Assembly (NCBI RefSeq): GCF_005222205.1
Contig: NZ_CP032346.1
Location: 310,001 to 374,000, forward strand
Reading direction: 5' to 3'
Source of the DNA: Azospirillum brasilense
Lineage (GTDB): Bacteria > Pseudomonadota > Alphaproteobacteria > Azospirillales > Azospirillaceae
DNA: 64,000 nt
Numbering within the stretch: position 1 is the stretch's first letter; each line of letters starts with the position of its first letter. A program made the position numbers and the translations under genes. This document shows positions 9,007 to 17,636 of the stretch, piece by piece. The notes under the pieces were generated by a model. The model saw only the letters and a list, made by a program, of their open reading frames with translations. It was not told the DNA's origin and made no database searches.

Positions 9007-9418
9007 CGAGTCGGCCGGCGTTCAAACGCAACCATGGACCGGATCGCTCGATGACCGCGTCCGACGTGGTTGGCATCGCCCTTGCTGACGGCCCAGGCCC
9101 GTTCAGACGGCGCGGGAGCGCGATTCTGCTCTGGGAGCGGTGAAAGGAGCATGGGGTTGGCGGGGCGGGCGGTCGGGAAGGCGTGTCCGGTCCGAACATA
9201 CCGAGGCATTTCGCAGACCATTTCCAGGCTAACCGGTTGCGGGCAACTCTGAACCAGATCGTATCATACCACGCAATAATTGGTTGATAATCGATCCATT
9301 CCCTCATGGGATGAGGTCCGGGGCGTCCCGATCCGCAACGCGCCGCCCAGGATCGCTTCGGCCGGCGGCCGACGGCGGCGATTGGCGTCGGGACCGATCC
9401 GGTCTATGGTCCCGCCCC
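9007..9418. other. intergenic region between divergent genes
   Basis: Four hundred bases separate the hybrid kinase start from the TPR-glycosyltransferase start. The middle, around 9240-9300, is AT-richer (atcataccacgcaataattg, ttgataatcgatcc) and is the best candidate for the promoters. I see no convincing RNA gene, long inverted repeat or small coding frame with a ribosome-binding site here. Confidence 0.5.
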
Positions 9419-11197
9419 ATGGAACCTGCCCTCGACGACGCGATCCGCCTGCACAAATCCGGCAACCATGCGGGGGCGGAGCCGCTCTACCGGGGGGTGC
9501 TGGAGCGTGAGCCGGCGAATCGCGGCGCGCTGCAGATGCTGGCGATGCTTTTGGTGCAGACCGGACGCCCGGCGGAGGCCGCCGACCATTTCCGGACCAT
9601 CCTGCGGCTGGAGCCCGGCGTCGTTGCCGGCTACAGCAACCTGGCCGCCGCCCTGCGCCTGGCCGGCCAGGGGATGGAGGCCATCGCCTGCCTGCACCGG
9701 GCACTGTCCCTCGACCCGGCGCACGCAGCCTCCTGGTTCAACCTCGGCAACGGGTTGAAGCAGCAGGAGAAGGCGGCGGGCGCGGACTCGAGCTATCGGC
9801 GGACCCTGGCGCTCGAACCCGGTCACGCCGCGGCGGCGGGCAACCTCAAGACGCTGCGGGACCAGTGGGGATCGCGGCTGGACGAGGCGGCACGGCGGAC
9901 CGCCGCGGCGCGCCACCCGGCGGCGGACGCCGAAACCTGCACGGCGGCGGCGGAGGCGTGTCTGGCGGTCGGGGATGCGGCGGCGGCGGAAGCGATGGCG
10001 CGCGCCGCCCTGGAGCGGGACGGTGACCATCATCGGGCCAACCGTCTGCTGGGGCGCCGTCTGCTGGAGCGCAGCGGGGCGATGGGCGTGCAGGATGGAA
10101 AACCCTTCGCGGTCGACCGGGCGCTGGTCGAGGAGGCCATCGGCGCGTTGCGCCGGGCCGTCGCCGCCCGCCCGGACGACGACGAGGCCGACTGGCTGCA
10201 CGTCGCCGCGGTGGCGACGCTGGTGCAGGTGGGGATGGCGTCCGACACGGTGCTGCGCGATGGCGCGAGGGCTGCCTGGATCCGTCTGCGGCGCCACCCC
10301 AAGGACACGGTCGCGGCCTCGGTCGTCGGTTTCCACGCCTACCGTCGGGACCGGCTCGTCCTCGCCTCGTGGCTGAGCCGACGCTTCCGGCGGCGCTTCA
10401 GCGCGGCTGAGGTCGCGCGGGAGCATGAGCTGGGCCTGTGGACCATGCTGCGCGCCGACGACGCCTTCTTCCACACCCTGCCGCCGGTCGAAGCGGTGCT
10501 GGCGGGCATGGCGCCCCTGGAATGCCGCTGCGAGCCGGCGCCCGCCCCGGCCGGGGAACCGTTGGTCTTCCTCTGCTGCGACGACGTCTATTTCCAGCGC
10601 TTCGCCCCGGCGCTGCTGGAGTCGTTGGCGGAGCGGATGCCGGGCGCCATGATCGCCGTCCATGTGGTGGTGCCGTCTGCGGAGACGGAGCGGGCGATGG
10701 CGCGCTGGCGGACCGATGGACGGCTGAGGGTGGGCTTCTCGCTGGATCGGCCGGACATGGCGGGGTGGACCGACATCAAGCGCGTCACCTACTACGCCTC
10801 CGCCCGCTTTCTCCGCGCGTTGCAGTGGCTGCGCCGGCTGGATCGCCCGCTGATGGTGGTCGACACCGACGCCTGGATCACCGGAGATTTGACGGCTCTG
10901 CGGGCGGAGATGGCCGGGTACGACGTCGGCCTCATGCTCGACGGTCGCCGCCGCGGTCCGTCACGGGAAATTCCGGTCGGGTTCGCCGTCTACGAGAACA
11001 CCCCCGGCGGCGACCGCTTCCTGTCGCTGATCGGCTCCTACATCGGGCATTTCCTGGCGGGGGCGGAGGTCTACTGGATGCTGGATCAGATGGCCCATTA
11101 CGCGGTGCTCGACTGGCTGAACCGGCATGACCCGGTCCGGGTGCGCCGCTTCGATTTCCTGGCCTTCCCCTATTGCCACTTCGTCGGGGCGAAGTGA
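9419..11197 (+). CDS. TPR protein with C-terminal GT-A-like glycosyltransferase domain
   Basis: The 592-residue protein opens with about five TPR units (residues 1-180; e.g. AIRLHKSGNHAGAEPLYRGVL, EAADHFRTILRLEPG) and a further helical region, then switches near residue 380 to an alpha/beta domain. That domain begins PLVFLCCDDVYFQRFAPALLES, contains the D-x-D motif DTDAW (Asp482/Asp484) preceded by hydrophobic LMVV, and ends in a WMLDQMAHYAVLDW segment, as in GT8-like nucleotide-sugar transferases. Soluble TPR-linked glycosyltransferases often modify surface polysaccharide, flagellin or proteins held by the TPR. ATG 9419 is chosen because TPR homology starts there; an upstream frame from 9284 has arginine-rich nonsense. 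Confidence 0.78.
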   Translation: MEPALDDAIRLHKSGNHAGAEPLYRGVLEREPANRGALQMLAMLLVQTGRPAEAADHFRTILRLEPGVVAGYSNLAAALRLAGQGMEAIACLHRALSLDPAHAASWFNLGNGLKQQEKAAGADSSYRRTLALEPGHAAAAGNLKTLRDQWGSRLDEAARRTAAARHPAADAETCTAAAEACLAVGDAAAAEAMARAALERDGDHHRANRLLGRRLLERSGAMGVQDGKPFAVDRALVEEAIGALRRAVAARPDDDEADWLHVAAVATLVQVGMASDTVLRDGARAAWIRLRRHPKDTVAASVVGFHAYRRDRLVLASWLSRRFRRRFSAAEVAREHELGLWTMLRADDAFFHTLPPVEAVLAGMAPLECRCEPAPAPAGEPLVFLCCDDVYFQRFAPALLESLAERMPGAMIAVHVVVPSAETERAMARWRTDGRLRVGFSLDRPDMAGWTDIKRVTYYASARFLRALQWLRRLDRPLMVVDTDAWITGDLTALRAEMAGYDVGLMLDGRRRGPSREIPVGFAVYENTPGGDRFLSLIGSYIGHFLAGAEVYWMLDQMAHYAVLDWLNRHDPVRVRRFDFLAFPYCHFVGAK

Positions 11198-11219
11198 GGC
11201 GCCCCGCTCATTCCCGCGG

Positions 11220-11945
11220 TCACTCCCGCCCCAGAACCCGGTCGACCACCGTGTCCGCCCATTCGCGGGAGCGGAAGCTGGCCTTGGCCTCCACCGGGTC
11301 GTAGACGCGCTCCACCCAGTCCCAAAAGGCGATCGGGCGCTTCTCGTTGTAGGCGGCGTAAAGCTCGAAGAAATAGTCGAGGATGCCGGTCTTCGCCTGC
11401 TTGAAGTGGCCGTACTTCCAGTGGAGCTGCTTGGTCGCCCGCTCCAGCGGCACGCCCTCGTGGATGAAGAGGTAGAGCGCCGACATGAAGCCGGCGCGGT
11501 CCGCCCCCGACTTGCAGTGCAGCAGCGCCGGATACTGCATGGTCGCGAACAGGTCGCGGGCCTTCAGCAGCGTCTCCTTCTTCGGCATGTCGCGGGAGTT
11601 GACCGGAAAGTCCACCAGCGTCAGGCCGGCCGCCCGGCAGGCCTCGGCCTCCAGGATGTAGGAGGCGCAATCGCGGCTGCCGCGCAGGTTCAGGATGGTC
11701 TTGACGCCTTGGCGTGCCGCCTCGCGGATGTGCGAAGGGGAGGGCTGGCTCGCCCGGTACATGTTGGGGGAGATGCGGTGGGTGTTCGAATAGACCAGCC
11801 GGAAGCAGGCATGGTCGATGAACACGCTCTCGACATGTCCGAGTGCCCGTTGCAGCGGGGAGATCATGCGCCCGCGCGCCCGCTTGATCCCGTCGGCCAG
11901 CGCGGTGGTCGTGTAACGGCGCAACATCTTCCTGGTGGTGGCCAC
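11220..11945 (-). CDS. dual-specificity/tyrosine phosphatase family protein
   Basis: About 241 residues. The PTP signature HCKSGADRAG provides the catalytic Cys144 and Arg150 (HC-x5-R), preceded by a domain with YRASQPSPSHIREAARQGVKTILNLRG, the usual opening of DSP-like phosphatases of the KRE/SIW14 and bacterial Y-phosphatase type; Asp in VDFPVNSRDMPK could be the general acid. Start is set at GTG 11945, which has GGAG nine bases upstream; a TTG at 11960 also lies in frame. It likely dephosphorylates a protein, inositol phosphate or lipid substrate in the cytosol. It lies just downstream of, and in the same direction as, two unknown paralogous genes (12038-14066), 92 bases away. Confidence 0.83.
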   Translation of the reverse strand: MATTRKMLRRYTTTALADGIKRARGRMISPLQRALGHVESVFIDHACFRLVYSNTHRISPNMYRASQPSPSHIREAARQGVKTILNLRGSRDCASYILEAEACRAAGLTLVDFPVNSRDMPKKETLLKARDLFATMQYPALLHCKSGADRAGFMSALYLFIHEGVPLERATKQLHWKYGHFKQAKTGILDYFFELYAAYNEKRPIAFWDWVERVYDPVEAKASFRSREWADTVVDRVLGRE

Positions 11946-12037
11946 GCAAGCAGTCTCCAAATCGACAAGGCCGCCAAGATAGGCACACTTTGCGTGGCGT
12001 CAAGGCTGCCGCGCCGCTGGTCAGTGCGGCGCTTTGC

Positions 12038-13039
12038 TCATCCGGCCCGCAGGACCCGTCCGTAGATGTCGTACCGCGCGGCCAGCGACAGCACGATCTC
12101 CATGTAGAGGTTGATCAGGCCGTTGGCGTAGAAGGCCGGGCAGCCGGTGTAATGGCGCTCGCCCGGTTGCGCGGTCGGCTCGATCAGGTCGGCGTTCAGG
12201 ACGATCATGCCACCCGGCGCCTCCGCGTCATAGACGAAGGCGGTCTGGTGGCGGGGCAGGGGATGGATGGCCTGATGGTCGTCGGCCTCGATGTGGCCGG
12301 CCCCCATGAACTGGCACAGCATGCCCAGGCTGCCCATGGCGAGCGGAAGCACCTGCTTCAGGCTGCGGCGCGACAGGTCGTCGTATTCGGCCGGGGTCAG
12401 GCCGGGCTTCAGCATCGGCGCCGACTCGCACAGGTTCCAGCAGACGTGGAGCGCGGTGTGGCTGCCCGTCTTCGTGATCGACAGCATGTCGTAGCCGGAC
12501 GGCGCGTGCAGCACCGACGCCTCCAGCGTGTTGGCGAGGACGAAGCTGGCCGCGGCGAGCGGGGTGATGGCGCCCTCCGCCCGGCAGCGCTCCTCCTCCA
12601 GCGTCACCTTGATCGCCCAGTCCTTGATGATGGCGTCCAGCAGGTGGCACACGCTGTCGCGCAGGAAGCCGATCAGCGTCTCCGCCGGGGCGGCGTCCAG
12701 CCCGGCGGCGTCGGCGACGTCCAGCCCGTGCGGCGAGTCCGGCGGGTTGCACAGCAGCAGATGGCCGTCGGCGTCGAGCGGCATGCGGTTGGTGATGTGG
12801 TCGCGCAGGTCGTTGTAGAGGAAGGCCAGCAGCGTGTTGATCGCGACCTTCTCGTAATCCTCCTTGCGGGTGTCCGCGTGGGCCGGGCACTGGCCGGCGA
12901 GGCGCTGAAGCTCCTCGGTGAAGAGGTAGTTCGGGTCCTCGGTGATGCGGTGCAGGATCGGCGCGAGGTTGATCCGGCTCATCCCGGCCTCCTCATGCGC
13001 GGCGAGATAGGTCAGGGCGAAGTCGTTGGAGCGGGCCAT
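12038..13039 (-). CDS. uncharacterised protein, tandem paralogue A
   Basis: A 333-residue soluble protein of mainly helical character that I cannot place in a family. It is close to half identical to its upstream neighbour at 13071-14066 over the full length. Blocks kept in both copies: GQCP.HA near residue 50, LRDH near 78, SPHG near 102, GYDMLSITKTGSHTA followed by H-x-CW near 195, YDDL.RRSLKQV near 226, and ERHYTGCPAFY near 302. The conserved Cys and His residues could bind a metal or cofactor, which is inference only. No signal peptide or membrane helix. The ATG at 13039 aligns with the neighbour's start (M-x-RSNDFA). Confidence 0.8.
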   Translation of the reverse strand: MARSNDFALTYLAAHEEAGMSRINLAPILHRITEDPNYLFTEELQRLAGQCPAHADTRKEDYEKVAINTLLAFLYNDLRDHITNRMPLDADGHLLLCNPPDSPHGLDVADAAGLDAAPAETLIGFLRDSVCHLLDAIIKDWAIKVTLEEERCRAEGAITPLAAASFVLANTLEASVLHAPSGYDMLSITKTGSHTALHVCWNLCESAPMLKPGLTPAEYDDLSRRSLKQVLPLAMGSLGMLCQFMGAGHIEADDHQAIHPLPRHQTAFVYDAEAPGGMIVLNADLIEPTAQPGERHYTGCPAFYANGLINLYMEIVLSLAARYDIYGRVLRAG

Positions 13040-13070
13040 GATGGGGCGTCAATCTCGTGAATGAGGACGG

Positions 13071-14066
13071 TCAGCGGTCGCGAAGCCGGTCGTAGACGCC
13101 GTAGTCCATGGCGATGCTGGCCACGATGTCGAGATACAGTTTGATGAAGCCGGGCGTGTAGAAGGCCGGGCAACCGGTGTAGTGGCGCTCCTCCGGCTTG
13201 GCGAAGCGGGTGATCGGCTCCGGGTTGAGGCAGATCAGCCCGGCCTCGTCGAGGACGAAGGCGGTCTGGTCCTTGGGCAGCAGATGAATGGCGAGGCCGT
13301 CGTGCGGCTCGATCCCCGACGCTTCCATGTAATGGACCAGCATGCCCAGGCTGGCCATCGACAGCGGCACCACCTGCTTCAGGCTGCGCCGGACGAGGTC
13401 GTCATAGGCCGCCGCATCCTTGTCCGGGAGCAGCAGGGGCGCGGCCTCCACCATGGCCCAGCAGATGTGGATGGCGGTGTGGCTGCCGGTCTTGGTGATC
13501 GACAGCATGTCGTAGCCGGCGCGCTGGTAAAGCGGCGAATCCTCCAGCGTCGTGCGCAGGATGAAGGTGGCGGCGGCGGCGGCGGAGATCTCGCCCGTGC
13601 CCTGGGCGCGGTAATGCTCCTCCTCCGACAGCAGATCGGCCGCCCAGCCGGTGATGAGGCCGTCCAGCAGGTGGCAGGTGGCGTCGCGCAGGACCGAGGC
13701 CATGACGTCCAGCGGTGCCGCCGCCATCGCCGCGCGGTCGGCCGGGTTGATGCCGTGCGGGGAGCGCGGCGGGATCGGCAGCATGACCTGCCCGCGCTCG
13801 TCCAGCGGCAGCTTGGACGCCACATGGTCGCGCAGCCGTTCGAACAGATAGGCCAGCAGCGTGTTGACCGTCACCTTGTCCGCGTCGTCGGCGTTGGGAG
13901 CGGCGTGCACGGGGCACTGGCCGCCGCCGCGCCGCAACTCCTCGCTGAACAGGAAGGCCGGGTCCTTCTGGATGGTCTGGAGAATGTGGGCGACCGACAC
14001 GCGCTCCAGCCCGGCATCGGCGTGGGCCTTGGCGAAGCTGCTGGCGAAATCGTTGGAACGGGACAT
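13071..14066 (-). CDS. uncharacterised protein, tandem paralogue B
   Basis: A 331-residue protein, the upstream member of the tandem pair, separated by only 31 bases from paralogue A, so the two are probably co-transcribed, possibly with the phosphatase gene at 11220. It shares the same conserved blocks (GQCPVHA, SPHGI, GYDMLSITKTGSHTAIHICW, AYDDLVRRSLKQV, ERHYTGCPAFY). Divergence is spread evenly, suggesting an old duplication with both copies kept functional. The ATG at 14066 is supported by alignment with its sister. The leader contains a 14-bp perfect palindrome at 14119-14132. Function unknown. Confidence 0.8.
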   Translation of the reverse strand: MSRSNDFASSFAKAHADAGLERVSVAHILQTIQKDPAFLFSEELRRGGGQCPVHAAPNADDADKVTVNTLLAYLFERLRDHVASKLPLDERGQVMLPIPPRSPHGINPADRAAMAAAPLDVMASVLRDATCHLLDGLITGWAADLLSEEEHYRAQGTGEISAAAAATFILRTTLEDSPLYQRAGYDMLSITKTGSHTAIHICWAMVEAAPLLLPDKDAAAYDDLVRRSLKQVVPLSMASLGMLVHYMEASGIEPHDGLAIHLLPKDQTAFVLDEAGLICLNPEPITRFAKPEERHYTGCPAFYTPGFIKLYLDIVASIAMDYGVYDRLRDR

Positions 14067-14118
14067 CGTGGCCTTGCCGGAACGGAGTAATCCCGTTCAG
14101 CCTATGGCGAGTGGCGGG

Positions 14119-14153
14119 GCCGTTGCAACGGCAACCTCTGTGACCGGTTGCCG
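14119..14153. promoter_or_regulatory. palindrome overlapping a hairpin upstream of the tandem paralogues
   Basis: gccgttgcaacggc at 14119-14132 is a perfect 14-bp palindrome, 53-66 bases upstream of the start at 14066. It overlaps a second inverted repeat (cggcaacc at 14129-14136 with ggttgccg at 14146-14153), so the two could be alternative structures. The element lies between rlmJ and paralogue B, both leftward, and could be an operator for the paralogue operon or an RNA hairpin after rlmJ; there is no T-run to make it a standard terminator. Confidence 0.45.
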
Positions 14154-14176
14154 CTTTCCGATTGAAACGGGCGGTT

Positions 14177-15016
14177 TTACCCCTCGGGAACCAGCCAATC
14201 GACCGTGCAGCCGCCGCCGGTGGCGGGCAGGGCGGCGTGCAGCGCCGGCAGCAGGTCGCGCAGCGTGTCGTCCAGCGTCCAGGGCGGGTTGACGATCAGC
14301 AGGCCGGACCCGTTCAGCCGCAGGTGCGTGTCCTCCGGGTGCCAGGTCAGCTCGACCATCAGGATCTTGCGGATGCCGGTGTTCTCGACCGCCTCCTGGA
14401 AGCGCCAGACGGCGGCACGCTCCTTGATCGGGTACCACAGGGCATAGATGCCCGTGGACCAGCGCCGGTGCGCCGCCTTCAGCCCCTCGGCCATGCGGGC
14501 GAACTCGTCGGGCTGCTCGAAGGGCGGGTCGATCAGGACGAGGCCGCGCTTCTCCCGCGGCGGCAGATGGGCCTTCAGCGCCTGATAGGCGTCCGTCTTG
14601 AAGGCCGAGACCTGACGGTCCCCCGCGAACTCCGCCTTCAGGGTCTGCCAGTCATCGGGGTGCAATTCATTGAGGAGCAGCCGGTCCTGTTCGCGCAGGA
14701 GCGCCCGCGCCAGCCGCGGCGATCCAGGGTACCAGCGCAGCCGCCCGTCCGGGTTCAGCGCGTTCACCGCGTCGAGATAAGGCCGCAGCGCCGGGTGCGG
14801 CGCCGGCTGGCCGAACAGCCGTCCGATTCCGTCCTGGAACTCCAACGTCTTGCGCGCCGGTTCGGAGTCCAGGTCGTAGCGCCCGATCCCGGCGTGGGCG
14901 TCGAGCACGCAGAAGGGTGCCGGCTTGGCGCGCAAATGATCGATGATCAGCGCCAGAACGGCGTGCTTCATCACGTCGGCGGGGTTGCCGGCGTGGAAAA
15001 TGTGACGGTAGTTCAT
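14177..15016 (-). CDS. rlmJ: 23S rRNA (adenine(2030)-N6)-methyltransferase RlmJ
   Basis: The 279-residue length and the opening MNYRHIFHAGNPADVMKHAV are diagnostic of RlmJ (YhiR). Further family marks are CVLDAHAGIGRYDL (SAM-binding motif I), the catalytic LVLIDPPFEQPDEF (D-P-P-F), and WYPIKERAAV. The enzyme methylates A2030 of 23S rRNA during ribosome assembly using S-adenosylmethionine. It is a single gene, 57 bases downstream of the lytic transglycosylase gene and in the same direction. Confidence 0.96.
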   Translation of the reverse strand: MNYRHIFHAGNPADVMKHAVLALIIDHLRAKPAPFCVLDAHAGIGRYDLDSEPARKTLEFQDGIGRLFGQPAPHPALRPYLDAVNALNPDGRLRWYPGSPRLARALLREQDRLLLNELHPDDWQTLKAEFAGDRQVSAFKTDAYQALKAHLPPREKRGLVLIDPPFEQPDEFARMAEGLKAAHRRWSTGIYALWYPIKERAAVWRFQEAVENTGIRKILMVELTWHPEDTHLRLNGSGLLIVNPPWTLDDTLRDLLPALHAALPATGGGCTVDWLVPEG

Positions 15017-15073
15017 GGGGCAGGGATTTAGCCCATCGGGGCGTTCCGCGCCATCCCCCGCGAAGCCGGGTTA

Positions 15074-15739
15074 TCAGTCGAGGGAGGCGACCTGCTGGGC
15101 GTTGCGGAAGGTGCGGCGGGTGCTCGGCGCGATGCTGGTGGGCTCGGAGTCGCCGCAGCGGGCGGATTCCAGCAGCTTGGCGCTCTTCGGGTCCAGCTCG
15201 TTCAGGTGCTGCCAGATCTTGCAGACGTAGTTCTGGGCCTGACGGGTGGAGCCGCCGTTGTAGCGGGCGACGGCGGTCTTCCAGCTTCCCTGCTCGCCGT
15301 GAAGGCGAAGGAGGAGACGGCCGGCGTAATAGACGTTCTCGCGGGGATCGACGATCCGCTCCACCGGCTGGAACTCGCCGCGGTGGGTGCCCAGCGAGAT
15401 TTGCATGCAGCCGACATAGACGTTCTGGCGAAGCTGGCCGCGCTTGTCGCGGAGATGCCGGGCGGCGTCGTTGGCGTTGCGGGCGTAGACGGGACGGCCT
15501 TCCACGCTCATCGCGAAGGGGGTCGGGGCGCCGTCCTGGCCGCTTTCCACCAGGGCGATGGCGACGAGCAGGCCGGAGGGGATGTTGAACTTGCGCTCGG
15601 CCTCCACGGCGTGGGAGACGCAGCTGCTGTCCTGGGCGGCGGCGGGCTTGGCGAGGAGGACCGGAGCGGCGGCTAAGCCCAGTGCAAGAGCGATCCAGCC
15701 GCCATACGTGCGTCGCACGCGCTGAGTTCGATCCTGCAT
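15074..15739 (-). CDS. lytic transglycosylase (SLT-like), exported
   Basis: A 221-residue protein with a signal peptide (GGWIALALGLAAAPVLLAKPAAA, cleavage expected after A-A-A near residue 36) and a Slt/lysozyme-like domain: ERKFNIPSGLLVAIALVESG, where the Glu is the catalytic acid, GCMQISLGTHRGEF, where GxMQ matches the family, DPRENVYYAGRLLLRL and AVARYNGGS. It should cleave peptidoglycan glycan strands in the periplasm with formation of 1,6-anhydro-muramic ends. The ATG at 15739 places the signal peptide at the N-terminus; an earlier in-frame start at 15817 would add hydrophilic sequence ahead of it. A 9-bp inverted repeat sits 72-98 bases upstream. Confidence 0.86.
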   Translation of the reverse strand: MQDRTQRVRRTYGGWIALALGLAAAPVLLAKPAAAQDSSCVSHAVEAERKFNIPSGLLVAIALVESGQDGAPTPFAMSVEGRPVYARNANDAARHLRDKRGQLRQNVYVGCMQISLGTHRGEFQPVERIVDPRENVYYAGRLLLRLHGEQGSWKTAVARYNGGSTRQAQNYVCKIWQHLNELDPKSAKLLESARCGDSEPTSIAPSTRRTFRNAQQVASLD

Positions 15740-16129
15740 ATCCTCGGTCCCCTCTTCGTTGCCGGGTTCATCCGGCTTCGTTTTGGCCCCCCGCGCGGGG
15801 CCGCCATTACCGGTCACCGAGTCGCTTACGGTGACCGCCTCCTACCCGAAAGTTCAGCGCCCACCATCGGGCGCCGAAGCCACACTTCCAAAAATTTTAT
15901 ACAGCGTCAATCTATTTGCTGCCCGGTAATACCACGCCTTTCGATCGAACGATGTCACAAGGCGGCGGGAAAAACCCACCCAGGGTCTCGGCCTTAGCCA
16001 ATAAGGCACTGATTCCGAAGCGCTTTGAAAAACCGAAAGAGGTGGATTGTGCGAACGGCGTACAATTTCGTCCAAACGGCCTAATGCGACGGTCTGAAGC
16101 ACGATTCGCCGCCGGACGACCTCCTTCGG
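15740..16129. other. intergenic region with AT-rich promoter stretch
   Basis: Between the divergent transglycosylase and TPR-methyltransferase genes. It holds the inverted repeat at 15811-15837, an AT-rich run around 15887-15925 (ccaaaaattttatacagcgt) that is the best promoter candidate, and otherwise no recognisable gene. A frame from 15916 to 16338 is open but has no ribosome-binding site and unlikely composition. Confidence 0.5.
15811..15837. promoter_or_regulatory. 9-bp inverted repeat, candidate operator
   Basis: cggtcaccg (15811-15819) and cggtgaccg (15829-15837) are perfect inverted arms around a 9-base spacer. The spacing suits a dimeric regulator on one DNA face. It lies 72-98 bases upstream of the transglycosylase start. 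No regulator gene is adjacent. Confidence 0.5.
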
Positions 16130-17605
16130 ATGACCCTTGCGCGCGCGTGCAAGCTGGTGCAGGAGTTCGTGTCGTCTCCCGCATTCCGGAGTCTCCCGGA
16201 GCGGGGGCGGCGACAGCGCATCTCCCACAGCGAAGTGATCGTGGATCGCGATTCGACGGCTCAAGCCGACCGGGAGGGGGCAGTCCCCCTCGTCCAACCC
16301 GGAGACGTTCCGGGCATCTTGTTCCAGACTGGCTATGACCGACTCTACGCCGCCGACGCGGCCGGGGCGGCGCGTGCCTTCCGGCTCGCCTGTGCCGCCG
16401 ATCCGGGGTCGGGCGAGGCCTGGGGCGCCCTGGCCGACAGCACGCGGGACGCGGGCGAGGCCGCCGGAGCGCTGGCCGCCTGCGGGCGGGCGGTGGCGCT
16501 CGACCCCGGCGTATGGCCCTGGCGGATCGCCTTGGCCGAGGCGCTGCGCGCCGCCGGCAGGTTGGAGGAAGCCGTGGCCACCGGGCAGGTGTTGACGGCG
16601 GAGCGGCCGGATTCCGCCACGGCCCGGCTGGCTCTGGCCCGCGCCCTGGCGGCGGCGGGCCGGCGGGACGCCGCGCTGGAGGAGTATCGCGAGGCCGTGG
16701 CCCTGCGCCCCGGCGACCGCGAGGCGTCACTGGAGCTGGCCGCCCTGCTGGTCGAGGCCGGCGACGCGCTGGGCGCGGTGGAACTGCTTCAGCCCCTGTC
16801 CCGCCGGGATCCGGAGGACGCGGACCTGCACGCCGCCATTGGACGCGCCTGGATCATGCTGCAGGAGCCGGCGAAGGCGCTGGCGGCGCTGCGCCGTGCC
16901 GAAGGCCTCGACTCGGACGGCCGACTCGGCTGCGCGGCGCTGATCGCCGCGCTGGAAGGCGGCGCCGGGGAAGACCTGTCGGCGGCCTATGTGCGCGCCC
17001 TGTTCGACCGCTACGCCGACCGCTTCGACCAGGACCTGGTGGGCAAGCTGGGCTACTCCGCGCCGGCCCTGCTGCGCGAGGCGGTGGACCGGCTGGGGCC
17101 CGCATCTGGATTGCGGGTGCTCGACCTTGGTTGTGGCACCGGGCTGGCGGGCGTGGCGTTCCGCCCGCTGGCCGGGCATCTCGCCGGGGTCGATCTCGCC
17201 CCGCGCATGGTCGAGAAGGCCCGCGCCCGCGCATTGTATGATGAGTTGTCGGTCGGCGACGTGGTCGCGGCGGTGGCGGGGGCTCCGGGAGCCTGGGACC
17301 TGCTGGTCGCCGCCGACGTTCTGGTCTATCTCGGCAACCTGACCACGCTGTTCGAGGGCGCGGCCAAGGCCCTGCGTCCGGCGGGCCGCTTCGCCGCGAC
17401 GGTGGAGCGTCTGGACGGCGAGGCGGCGGCCTCCGGCTACGCGCTCGGCCCGTCGCGGCGCTACGCCCACAGCGAAGCCTATCTGCGGGAGACCGCGGCG
17501 GCGGCGGGCTTGACGGTGCGGCTGATGGAATCCTGTTCCCCCCGCCGGGAGAAGGGCGTGGGCGTGCCGGGTCTCCTCTTTATAATGGAGAAGCCGGAAC
17601 ACTGA
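16130..17605 (+). CDS. TPR protein with C-terminal SAM-dependent methyltransferase domain
   Basis: About 491 residues. Residues 70-275 are successive TPR units rich in Ala and Leu (e.g. [40 protein letters not shown]). The C-terminal 200 residues are a class I methyltransferase: motif [15 protein letters not shown] (Asp332), motif [15 protein letters not shown], and [16 protein letters not shown]. This TPR-methyltransferase layout is known from alphaproteobacterial proteins whose targets are unknown. The start is uncertain: ATG 16130 has no good ribosome-binding site and the first 60 residues are not TPR-like, so a later start is possible. The upstream 390 bases hold no gene. Confidence 0.75.
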   Translation: MTLARACKLVQEFVSSPAFRSLPERGRRQRISHSEVIVDRDSTAQADREGAVPLVQPGDVPGILFQTGYDRLYAADAAGAARAFRLACAADPGSGEAWGALADSTRDAGEAAGALAACGRAVALDPGVWPWRIALAEALRAAGRLEEAVATGQVLTAERPDSATARLALARALAAAGRRDAALEEYREAVALRPGDREASLELAALLVEAGDALGAVELLQPLSRRDPEDADLHAAIGRAWIMLQEPAKALAALRRAEGLDSDGRLGCAALIAALEGGAGEDLSAAYVRALFDRYADRFDQDLVGKLGYSAPALLREAVDRLGPASGLRVLDLGCGTGLAGVAFRPLAGHLAGVDLAPRMVEKARARALYDELSVGDVVAAVAGAPGAWDLLVAADVLVYLGNLTTLFEGAAKALRPAGRFAATVERLDGEAAASGYALGPSRRYAHSEAYLRETAAAAGLTVRLMESCSPRREKGVGVPGLLFIMEKPEH

Positions 17606-17636
17606 CGAAACGCCGTTCGGGATGGGGGCGTCGCCG

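Noticed and set aside
15916..16338. 140-codon plus-strand frame before the TPR-methyltransferase
   Set aside because: No ribosome-binding site, unlikely composition, overlaps the start of the real gene.
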